Assembly: GCF_000341285.1 (NCBI RefSeq)
Contig: NW_005178411.1
Coordinates: 14,052 to 47,249 of the forward strand
Source: Galdieria sulphuraria
Lineage: Eukaryota > Rhodophyta > Bangiophyceae > Galdieriales > Galdieriaceae
Direction of reading: 5' to 3'
Length of the DNA: 33,198 bases
Numbering within the stretch: position 1 is the stretch's first letter; every line of letters starts with the position of its first letter. The notes below the pieces were generated by a model, which ran no database searches, was not told the origin of the DNA, and was given only the letters and a program-made list of their open reading frames with translations. Positions 8,191-17,370 of the stretch are shown piece after piece. Made by a program: the position numbers and the translations under genes.

Positions 8191-10821
8191 ATGGAACAAG
8201 AATGGCTACAAAAAATAGCAGTTTTTCAGGTAACTCTGTTGAGTAGTGATAGTAATTGTTCACAGAAATCGGGAGTCGAGGTTTATGTAAGTATATTTGA
8301 AACAACAGAGGCAGGGTATTATTTGGAAGCTCTTGAAAAACAAGACACGGAACACGTCCTATTCTGTACATACTTAGACAAGAACGAGTACATTTGGAAC
8401 TTGGAAAGCCACATAATGACCTGCTTTCGAAATACTTTGTCGTCCGAACAACCACAACCAGGGGCCGTGAGAGGAAACGACCTGGAAGAAGAAATACGAA
8501 TGGGGGAAAGTAGAGAGGATGGGACTCCAGAAGGATGGAAGACTAGAAACTTTTGTGACTCCGAGCCATTTAGACTCTATTTCGATAGTGAATCGGAAGC
8601 AACAAGGTTCTGGAGTTTGGTGAATAAGTTCAACCATTCAGAAAAGGAACAACTCACCGACTGCCGTAATGAACGTACCTTGCCAGGAAAAAAGTTTTGT
8701 TCAGATTCTACAGCTTCACAACAGTCTGATTGGCATCACGAAGAAACGAAAGTTGGACATTGTCTCCAAGAACACGCAGACGTGGACAACGATATGTTTC
8801 TTTTGCAAACAACACCAAGGAACAAGGGAGACCACTCTGAACCGAGTTTAGCAAATGACAACATGGAAGACTCGTCAGTTGTATTCACACAACCAGACTT
8901 GTCAAATTTGGACTCTATCGAGCTTTTGTTGAAGAATACCAGTTCTGAAGAGAGAGAACAGTTTCTGAATAAGTTGAAAGAAAATCCAAATATTTTAGAA
9001 AAATTTATTTACTTGTTTCATATTTGTGAAGACCTTAAACTGTTATCCAAACTGAAAAAGTTATCCAACATCATTTATAGTATTCTTATATCCGGCAACA
9101 GCAGCATTTTGGAATTGCTTTTATCGGATTCTTATTATTATGATATCATTGGCATACTCGAATATAGAAATAGTGATGTTTCTATGACAGGTCAGAAAGC
9201 CGGAGAAAAGAGAGTTGTGACTCACCGCGTGAATTTGAGAAAGTATCTTAGGAAACTGATGAATATGGAAGACTTGGTAACTTTCCACGACGCACATGTA
9301 GCCGAAAGAGTAAGACTTAATCAACGTTTGATGTTTCTTAAACAAAACTTTTTCCCAATTTTATCAGAAGATCATATGTTGACCGTTTTAAACTCCGTGA
9401 TGTTTTTCAACAACCTTGATATCATCAATTACTTTCGTTCGAGTCCTGACTCTCTAAATGGTCTTTTTGAAACGCTCAAGGATCTTCAAATGGATGAGAA
9501 GGGACAAAAGAAAGAGCAGCAAATGTATCCTTGCGCAGTCTTGCGCATTATCTACGAATTGTGTGACCTTTGCAAAGCGCAACAACAACACAATCAGCAG
9601 AATAGAGAAAGATTCTTTGTCGTTTTTCGGGTGGACGATCTGCTTGCCATATGCTCCAAGTTTCTAATGTATTCGATGGACTTCCAAGAAAGATTTTTCT
9701 GTGCAAACATCATCTTGATCCTGTTGACAAGTTTCTCATCGCCAGTGCGCGAATATATTTTAAGGCATGTCGATCTTTTCAAAGCTATCGTTATTGCTCT
9801 TAAGAGAGAAGATGATTTTGCGCTCTCGTCTACGTTATCTGATATTATATGTATGTTGATAGACCCCGACACAACAAAGGATTTCCTACAAAAGGATGAG
9901 TTTTTGGATTTGTTTTACGAAGACATTGTAAATGAGTTATTGGCAGCCTTTGACTCTTTGGAACCCACAGAGTCATTGGAAGACTCCAGTCGGTCAACTT
10001 GCTATTCGAATGCGCCATTTGGAAATAATGTCATTCTTGCAGCTTGTCAGAGCTGTAATATTCTAAGTCATTGTGTAGCGAGTCATGGTTATCGACCAAA
10101 ATATGTTATATGGCGCTTAAATGCATTGAATAAGGCTTGTCGATTATTTGGTTATCAAGATACTTGTATTTCATTATACCCATTGCGACTTGTACGTCAT
10201 TGTATTGGACAACGAGATGAGTTTTATAATCGGTATATAGTGAAGGAAAATATTATGGACCTAGTATTTCGTGGTGCTGAAAGATGTGCTAGTCGGAAGA
10301 ATATTTTTTACTGCTCATTGTTAGAAATGTTGTCTTTTATAGAGAAAAGTGGAATGACTTTGTTAATCCAGTATATTGGAAAGCACCACTTATTATCTTC
10401 CATCTTTGGCGATATTCCTATTGTGCAAAAATACCGAGGAGTTGTAGACGACAATTCGAGAAAAGATATTTCCCCTAGCCATGAAGAGTCTGTTTCGTTT
10501 CTTGGTAAAAGGAGAACGACGGAAGTGGATTCAGAAGACCGTTACTTTGAGGAGAATGACGACGATATTGTTAGCAACGGTCAGATGGAGTGGAATGTAG
10601 ATAGAGATCTTATACTTCCGCAAGGAAACAAAGATAAGGAAGAAGACTCTTCCGTTTTTCTTCATCTTTGTGAGTCCAAAGATCAGGTGAATTCATCAAC
10701 CAAGGTACACAAAAAGCGTGCACCCATCGTAGCACGTGGTAAATGGGGTTCTCATCGTCCACTGGTTGATTATAGTTGGACCGGAGATGATGAACCTGCA
10801 CATCCTTCCCATGCGGAATAG
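8191..10821 (+). CDS. PPP4R3: Protein phosphatase 4 regulatory subunit 3 (SMEK/Psy2 family)
   Basis: PPP4R3 is the substrate-recruiting subunit of the PP4 complex, acting in DNA-damage recovery and other nuclear processes. The frame gives 876 residues, close to animal SMEK. The N-terminal EVH1/PH-like domain (about 1-145) is divergent and split by an acidic insert at about 85-120. The SMK-1 domain starts near 235 (DLSNLDSIELLLKNTSSEER) and runs into armadillo-like helices: LVTFHDAHVAERVRLNQRLM, then VLNSVMFFNNLDIINYFRSS. The C-terminal region from about 745 is acidic and probably disordered, ending with basic KKRAPIVARGKWG and LVDYSWTGDDEP. The first ATG is used, but the EVH1-like start is shorter than in animals, so a missed upstream exon is possible. 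Confidence 0.87.
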   Translation: MEQEWLQKIAVFQVTLLSSDSNCSQKSGVEVYVSIFETTEAGYYLEALEKQDTEHVLFCTYLDKNEYIWNLESHIMTCFRNTLSSEQPQPGAVRGNDLEEEIRMGESREDGTPEGWKTRNFCDSEPFRLYFDSESEATRFWSLVNKFNHSEKEQLTDCRNERTLPGKKFCSDSTASQQSDWHHEETKVGHCLQEHADVDNDMFLLQTTPRNKGDHSEPSLANDNMEDSSVVFTQPDLSNLDSIELLLKNTSSEEREQFLNKLKENPNILEKFIYLFHICEDLKLLSKLKKLSNIIYSILISGNSSILELLLSDSYYYDIIGILEYRNSDVSMTGQKAGEKRVVTHRVNLRKYLRKLMNMEDLVTFHDAHVAERVRLNQRLMFLKQNFFPILSEDHMLTVLNSVMFFNNLDIINYFRSSPDSLNGLFETLKDLQMDEKGQKKEQQMYPCAVLRIIYELCDLCKAQQQHNQQNRERFFVVFRVDDLLAICSKFLMYSMDFQERFFCANIILILLTSFSSPVREYILRHVDLFKAIVIALKREDDFALSSTLSDIICMLIDPDTTKDFLQKDEFLDLFYEDIVNELLAAFDSLEPTESLEDSSRSTCYSNAPFGNNVILAACQSCNILSHCVASHGYRPKYVIWRLNALNKACRLFGYQDTCISLYPLRLVRHCIGQRDEFYNRYIVKENIMDLVFRGAERCASRKNIFYCSLLEMLSFIEKSGMTLLIQYIGKHHLLSSIFGDIPIVQKYRGVVDDNSRKDISPSHEESVSFLGKRRTTEVDSEDRYFEENDDDIVSNGQMEWNVDRDLILPQGNKDKEEDSSVFLHLCESKDQVNSSTKVHKKRAPIVARGKWGSHRPLVDYSWTGDDEPAHPSHAE

Positions 10822-11102
10822 CAACTAGTGTTGGTGGTTGTTGTCATTTACGGAATGTAATACTAGTGACAAACCATTTCTGCATATTTTCATATACGTT
10901 GTTTATGCAAGTGGCTACAATGAATACTGAGAGACGAGTGAATCACGAAGGATATTGTGATAGAGTATCTGTATTCTTTTGGACTGAAAATAAATAGTAC
11001 TGGAATATTGAACAGATATGAGTCATGATTAATAACCATCGATTTCAGAACAATGACAACACCATAGCGACACTCAAAGAGCCTTTTCAAAGCTCTGATT
11101 TA

Positions 11103-13583
11103 TCATCGAACACGACATATCAAATGTCTCTGTTTGCGATATTCCAATTCACCTCGTTGGATCATGATTTGGATGGCTTTTCGAGCAGCAAATTCAGTTA
11201 TGCTCGACTTGAGAATCTCATCGAGCATGCGTCTCTCAGACATCGTGGAACCTACAAATAGTCTGCGCTTGATCATAGCTTCCACCCTTTGAACTTCAGC
11301 CAGAACCTATAAACGGTCAATGCCTATCGTGAAGAACAGAAAGTAGATCAAACCTCTGGACGAAGAATGCCATCAACTACCGGGAGAGCTTCGGAGTTGG
11401 CAGCGTCCATAGTAGAAACACGAAACAGTCTTAACGCCTCTAGGACGTGGTGCTCGTTTGCAACTGCCGAAAGAGACATTTTTGCTATTGCCTCTGCAAG
11501 TCGGACAATTGCTTCCAGTTGTCTCACAGTTATTGGTACTGGAGGAGGAGTTTCTCCTTTTGCGTCACTTTCGATAGTTGCTTGTCTCAATTCTTGGCGA
11601 ATGGACACGTAACTATTCTTAAGAAGTTCAGCGGCTTCAGGTGTAAGCCTTGGAGAACAACGACTTCGAGCATAAGCTATAAAACGACGAAGGGTTCTCA
11701 TGTCTATTCTTCCAGCTTCAAATGCACTTTCTCGGATCATAATCTGGTCTTCAGGACTACCTTGTAGAGACGAACTCCCCAATAGTCCCGTATCTTGTCC
11801 TTGACGGTGCAAACCGATCACATGTTTAGCTATGCTTGAATCTCTGCTATCCGTGCGGATATCTCTTACAATAAATATCAAATCAAAACGTGAAAGAATA
11901 GTCGATTGGAATTCTATATTCTCTGATGCAGCACGGGTGTCATCATATCTGCCAAACGCTGGATTAGCTGCTGCCAATACAGCTGCCCGAGAGTTGAGTA
12001 CAGTTGTTATACCAGCTTTTGCAATAGAAATAGTCTACAACAGAGAAAGAGAACGGATAAGTACGTATTATACATCAATGTATATCTATATTCCGCTTCT
12101 ATATAAGCTCACCTGTTGCTCCATCGCCTCGTGAATGGCTACTCGATCTGCCAGTCGCATTTTGTCAAATTCATCGATACAGACGACACCTCCATCTGCC
12201 AATACCATTGCACCTCCTTCTAGGTGAAATTCACCTGATGCGGCATCTCGGATCACTGACGCAGTCAAACCTGCGGCAGAGCTGCCCTTTCCTGAGGTAT
12301 AGACACTAATTGGAGCCACTTTCTCTACAAACTTTAGAAGTTGAGACTTTGCCGTAGAAGGATCTCCCAAGAGCAATACGTTTATATCACCACGAATCCG
12401 CATACCGTCAGGCAAATGTTTTGTAGAACCGGCAAAGAGCAAACATGCGATAGCCTTTTTAATGTCTTCATGTCCATAAATTTCTGGAGCTATAGAGTTG
12501 GCGATAATAGAATATAAATTTGGCATACGAGATATTCTAATCATGAGTTCTTCATCATCGTGTTGCAATAGACTGATATCGTCACCGGTTACTCCAGAAT
12601 TTGTTGTAAAACGATAGAGTGGATCTGTCCCTTCCATTGACATTCCTACCACTCTTAAGTATGGATTTCTTACCATGGAGGTGTTGAGAGTCCCGGAAAT
12701 CGATGTGCCTGAAGGTGCACTGGAAGATATGGAATATATACCCAACACGCATATCCGAGTTCCTGGGACAGCAACACCCACTAACTTTCTATCTACAACG
12801 AGTTGAATACTTCGTGGCATTTCACCAGTTGGAACTTCTTCTGGCAACTCTTGAAGTTTCAAGGATTGTTGATCAGCATACTCACATTCGTCCGGAACGA
12901 TAACAAAAGGATCCAGAGGACAAGGCTCCATTCCTTCGACAACCGGACTATCACAGGTTCTTGGAATTGAGAATCCACCCAATCCTGGCTTAACTGAAAT
13001 GTTCTTTTTTACCTGACAATTCTTACAGCATATAGTTATAGTTGTTGCCTTTGCTCGTACTCGAGAAGACGAAATAACAATACCTCGGATACAAGTTAAT
13101 TTTCCAATATTTGTAGCGTTGATTTGTCTAATCGCCATAGGTTTTTCAGAACTTGACAGTATAACTTGTAGTTGAGCTTTCGGTGTTCTGTCTTGTAGTG
13201 CATCAACGGAGCAGATGTGCTGTGCCGCTTCCTCCGCAGTCCTTTCCATCTAGAAGGGAATTTCAGTTCACACTGTATCATATTTATTGTTGTTTTCGCA
13301 CCAAATATAAATAGTCTTCTGGATGAGTTCGAACCAAGTTTGCAATATCGTCATCAAAACGGTGCAAGTCATCTAGAAATAGCTCTAGGAGGTTATCTCC
13401 TGAGTTGATGGCACGTTGAAGCCTTTCTCTGTATTTGAAACAAGATTCATTGGAAGTATAGTGCAAGAAAAACTCTCGAAATTTTTCCTTTGCAGCGTAT
13501 CTTGACAGTTCCGGTATACTTTTTTCATTATTTTGAAATGTTGGAGCTCCATAATAAACTGGTTGAGCATCCCACTCTGTCAT
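11103..13583 (-). CDS. MCM5: DNA replication licensing factor MCM5
   Basis: MCM5 is one subunit of the hexameric MCM2-7 replicative helicase. Exons are 13583-13302, 13249-12113, 12034-11354 and 11306-11103; introns are 52, 78 and 47 nt, all phase 0. The product has 767 residues. The zinc finger has cysteines at about 168, 171, 193 and 204. Walker A is GDPSTAKS (about 389-396), Walker B CIDEFDKM (about 451-458), and the arginine finger ILSRFD is near 520-524. The helix-2 insert and the sensor region [20 protein letters not shown] are joined across intron 2. MCM5 rather than another MCM is supported by [27 protein letters not shown] and the N-terminus. The start at 13583 ([14 protein letters not shown]) is chosen because the upstream in-frame extension would cover the E2F-like motifs. 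The 78-nt second intron is the longest in the window. Confidence 0.96.
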
Positions 13584-13595
13584 TGTTCTAAAAAA

Positions 13596-13603
13596 GCGCC
13601 AAA
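13596..13603 (-). promoter_or_regulatory. E2F-consensus site at the MCM5 start
   Basis: On the minus strand this reads TTTGGCGC, a perfect match to TTTSSCGC, in a T-rich context 12 bp before the MCM5 ATG. MCM genes are classic E2F targets in animals and plants. Confidence 0.55.
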
Positions 13604-13619
13604 AAACCTTAAAAAAGTG

Positions 13620-13627
13620 GCGCCCAA
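13620..13627 (-). promoter_or_regulatory. Second, near-consensus E2F-like site before MCM5
   Basis: The minus strand reads TTGGGCGC preceded by A, one mismatch from TTTSSCGC. It lies 24 bp upstream of the perfect site in the same orientation. Paired E2F sites are common in S-phase promoters. Confidence 0.4.
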
Positions 13628-14110
13628 TTGTTTGAAAATTTTTTCTTTCTGATGGAATCGGGAAAAAATGAGGGTTCATTCATCTTTTATTGTATTGGAC
13701 TGGGTATATATGGGACTTGAAGTTCTTCAACTAAACAACCAGTCCTAGTGGTTTCCATTTATGCTCGAAACAATGATTAAGAATGTCATGTAGACACTTT
13801 GCGCAGATACAATGTCATAAATGAAATCATTATGGTTGGTTGTGCACTTTCTAAACTTCAACGAGAAATAGTATCGTTCCAGCTCCATTATTTCTTGCTA
13901 AGTGAACCAGTATCTTTCGAGTACAACTCGTGCGACTAAAAAAGCTAAAAGAGAAGTTTTGGACTATAAAAAAATAGCTCTGAGAGATAAAACAACTAGT
14001 CATTATACTTTTATCCATATGGGATATATTACTGAAGGATCTCAACTTCGTTCATGTATTCACTGCTGAACTCTTCTTAATAAAAATGGCTTGTCCAATA
14101 AGATGCAAAT

Positions 14111-15992
14111 TTACAAACTATTTTCAATTCTATTGAAGCCTTCTGTAATCTCCGAATACAACGCGTCAAGCTTAGTTCTCAAAGCATCTTCACCTAAAAA
14201 CAAAGTCAGACCTATCAATCAGAAAAAAAAGGAGAGACAAACCATCTGCGGGGTTTAGAAACTTCATTCCAGAAATCTTGTAAATCGTTTCGCCCATTTG
14301 TTCCTTTATCTGTGCCAACGTTAGATGCTGTTCACCAGCTCCTTCAATCGCCTTGTTTGCCAATTCATAAAAGTGAATCATATTCCGTAACATAAGAACA
14401 CTTTTATAGAATGGACAGAACCGATCATATTCCGTAAAAGAATTTTGTGCAAGAAAATCCTCGCGTATCATCTTGGCAACTTCCAGGGTTATCTTGTCAT
14501 TTTCGGCTAACGAGTCCTTTCCCACCAATTGTACTATTTCCATCAGATCATCTTCTGTTTGAAGAATCTCTCTACTCTTTTGTTGATAATTCAGAAAATC
14601 CGGAAAACTCTGTTCGTAATAAGGTTCCAATGCCTTCATGTATTTGGAGTAGGAGATTAACCAGTTTACTGCAGGAAAATGTTTTCGTTGAGCCAGCTTT
14701 TTATCCAACCCCCAAAATACTTGAACGATTCCTAGAGTGGCTGAAGTTACTGGATCGGAAAAGTCACCACCTGGAGGTGATACAGCTCCAACAATAGTTA
14801 TGGAACCTTGTCGTTTAGGAGAGCCTAGACAAGACACTTTACCAGCTCTTTCATAGAAACTTGCCAATCTAGCTGCCAAATATGCAGGATAACCACTATC
14901 AGCGGGCATTTCTGCTAGTCTTCCACTTATTTCTCTCAATGCTTCTGCCCATCTGGAAGTTGAATCTGCCATCATACTGATATTTAAGCCCATATCTCTA
15001 TAATACTCCGAAACCGTAATTCCTGTGTAAATGGACGCTTCTCTGGCAGCCACAGGCATATTGGAAGTATTTGCAACAAGAAGGGTTCGTTTCATGATAC
15101 TTTCCTCTCTATCTCCAACTGTCATAGTGAGTTCAGGAAAGTCCTTCAGAACTTCCGCCATTTCATTGCCACGTTCTCCACAACCTACATAAACAATTCC
15201 ATCCGAGTTGGAAAATTTGCTCAAAGCTTGTGAAATGACTGTCTTTCCACAACCGAATGCTCCTGGTATTGCACAAGTTCCTCCTTGTACGGATGGGAAG
15301 AGGGCGTCCAATACACGTTGTCCTGTTAAAAGTGGTTTATCTGCACGAAGCTTTTCTGTAACTGGCCTAGGGAGTCTTACAGGCCATTGTTGCACCATAG
15401 AGAACTTTTTCTTTTGTCCATTAAAATCAATTTCCAAGACAGTATCATCCAAAGTATAATCTCCAGGTGGTGCTAAATACACTACTCTGCCCATTTGATT
15501 GGGAGGTAGCATAATCTTGTGATCGATAAGAGGAGTTTCTGGGACTATCCCATAAATATCACCTGCTGTAATAGGATCTCCAACTTTGATATTATCAGCG
15601 GGCTTGAATTCCCACACTTTCTTTCTGTCCAGTGCTGGAACGTTTACTCCTCTTGGAATAAACACTGAATTGCTCTTTTCTGCGATTTTCTCCAACGGTC
15701 TTTGTATTCCGTCGAATATATTTCCCATGAGACCTGGACCAAGTTCTACAGACAAGGGGGAACCCGTACACAACACAGGGTCACCTATAGTCAATCCTGA
15801 TGTTTCTTCATATACTTGAATAGTTGCGACAGAACCCTCCAAGCGAATGATCTCACCCACCAGTTGTTCGTTTCCTACCCGAACAAGTTCATACATAGCA
15901 GCGCCGTCCATGTGTTCAGCAGAAACAACAGGACCTGATACCTTTTTAATGACGCCTGCATTAGTCACATTGACCCTTTTTGCAGTTCTCAT
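14111..15992 (-). CDS. ATP6V1A: V-type proton ATPase catalytic subunit A
   Basis: This is the ATP-hydrolysing subunit of the V1 sector of the vacuolar proton pump. Exons are 15992-14243 and 14193-14111 with a 49-nt phase-1 intron. The product has 610 residues, the usual size. The beta-barrel domain has [20 protein letters not shown]; the non-homologous region includes [20 protein letters not shown]. The P-loop is GAFGCGKT at about 244-251, followed by [10 protein letters not shown] and [20 protein letters not shown]. The last 28 residues, [20 protein letters not shown] onward, come from the small second exon. The start ATG has a G at -3 and gives an N-terminus about 10 residues shorter than in animals. 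Only 12 nt lie between this ATG and the likely stop of pyridoxal kinase upstream, so its promoter must lie in that gene or the two share a transcript. Confidence 0.96.
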
Positions 15993-16007
15993 GGCGTCAA
16001 CAAACTN
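15993..16007 (-). other. PDXK / V-ATPase A junction with an ambiguous base
   Basis: Reading on the minus strand, pyridoxal kinase ends in GFSCQ, then a codon NAG (N at 16007), then TTT GTT GAC GCC, then the V-ATPase A ATG. If N is T on this strand the codon is TAG and the genes are 12 nt apart. If N is A, C or G the two frames are fused. Family comparison favours a stop: animal pyridoxal kinase ends just after the matching ATQV segment. Confidence 0.75.
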
Positions 16008-17070
16008 TTGACAAGAAAATCCTTTATAAACTTGAGTGGCAATAAGATCCTTTGGAGGATTTTGCAAAAAGCACTGATAGGAAATCAATTGTAATTCCAA
16101 CATTGGACATTGAGCATTCACTTGATGATGATGGGCTGCCGTGTTTCTTAGTACGGAATGTACACTTGCCATTGCTTTTTCACAAGCAGCCACAATATCA
16201 CCTTTCAAAATAACAAACCAACCCAAGATAAGAGCACTACTCAAATCACCAGCTCCTGTGAACTGACCAGCTATTTTCTCTACCGTCTGTACATGTTTAT
16301 GTCTACCGAATTCACTACTAATCAGTATAACAAAAGAATCCAATTCCTTATATTCTCCACTAGTAACTACAATATGTTCGACTTTTCGTTGTTCATGTAA
16401 ATACTCGCAAGCTTGGAAAGCCTCCTCCAAACTATCCACAGACGAATTGGATAGAATAGATAGCTCAAACTGATTGGGAGTAAGGATATTGGCAAAAGTG
16501 GCAACTTGGTCTCGATAAATGGGAACTATGTCACGGGGAACATACAACTTGCCTTGATCACCCTTTACACCGATAAGAATAATACAAAACGTAATACAAA
16601 GCACTACGTACCATGACTGGATCACACACAACCAAGAGGTTTGGTTTCTTACTCTTGAGTCGCGTTATTGCTTCAAACACGTGAAGAAGCAACTCGTGGT
16701 CACCTATATAACCTAGCAAAATATAATCCCTACTTACGACGTCAACACATTCTTCAAGACAACCAATACACGCATACACTTGTTGCAATAGACAGTTGGA
16801 CTCTAAACCTTCGATGAGTTGATCAAATTCTTCACCCAAAAGTCTTTTTCCACGAAAACCACCCAAATAACCGGTATGATTAGAAAACTGCACGGTATGG
16901 ATGGGATCCACGTCAAAACCTAACAACTGAAGTGGAAAAACAGCTGCCTAAACATAGCGCTTACTTTTACAATCAAAGTCGCAGCTATCGCGTCTACTTA
17001 CTTTGTTGCCGACATACCCAGAAACTACATGACTTTGAATACTCAATACTCGTCCACCAACTTGCATCAT
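16005..17070 (-). CDS. PDXK: Pyridoxal kinase
   Basis: This PfkB/ribokinase-superfamily enzyme phosphorylates pyridoxal and related B6 vitamers, the PLP salvage step. Exons are 17070-17002, 16947-16612 and 16562-16005, with 54- and 49-nt introns, both phase 0. The product has 320 residues plus the codon with the ambiguous base. Conserved blocks: VLSIQSHVVSGYVGNKAAVF (across intron 1), LLGFDVDPIHTVQFSNHTGY, VCDPVMGDQGKLYVP (across intron 2), ILTPNQFE. FTGAGDLSSA (about 236-245) carries the catalytic Asp and anion hole. The C-terminal CPMLELQLI...DLIATQV matches the animal terminus. Two tandem ATGs open the first exon; upstream an in-frame TGA closes the frame. The stop is taken as NAG=TAG. The gene supplies cofactor for PLP enzymes such as KYNU and cystathionine gamma-synthase here. 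Confidence 0.93.
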
Positions 17071-17370
17071 CAAACTGGTTTCATTTCCACATGTTCAGTT
17101 TGTCACACAGTTTTATTGGATGAATTCTATCATTGTATGCACCAACAGTGATGTATCCAAATATAAATATCACACTTTAACACCTTGTAGAATAATATTT
17201 GTTCTCAATTTGAAATCAATTCTTCACCCACCCTATTATAAAAGGAATGAGAGTTTTTATGGAGCCTTGAAGCATTCCTAATATTATTCGGGAGATAAAG
17301 AACGCCAATATCGTCCATACAAGTTGAAACCTTGGCAGCAAGAAATTTCTATGATTTAAGCAATGATGAA
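17071..17370. other. Intergenic region between symplekin stop and pyridoxal kinase start
   Basis: This 300-bp gap should hold the pyridoxal kinase promoter (right to left) and the symplekin 3' UTR lies at its right end only if transcripts overlap, since symplekin also runs leftwards. I see no additional gene. A TATTTATAT stretch on the minus strand near 17160 is the only TATA-like sequence noted. Confidence 0.4.

Larger units (their letters stand above)
13584..14110. other. Intergenic region between V-ATPase A 3' end and MCM5
   Basis: These 527 bp hold the MCM5 promoter (with the two E2F-like sites near its start) and the 3' flank of the V-ATPase A gene, both on the minus strand. Only short open frames are present: a plus-strand ATG frame of about 35 codons from near 13831, and a minus-strand frame lacking an ATG. 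Neither matches anything I recognise. No tRNA-like fold was found. Confidence 0.5.

Noticed and set aside
13584-13679. An N-terminal extension of MCM5 in frame upstream of 13583.
   Set aside because: It resembles no MCM5 N-terminus and would translate across the two E2F-like promoter motifs.
13831-14045. Small open frames on both strands between MCM5 and the V-ATPase A gene.
   Set aside because: Very short or lacking an ATG, and no recognisable sequence.
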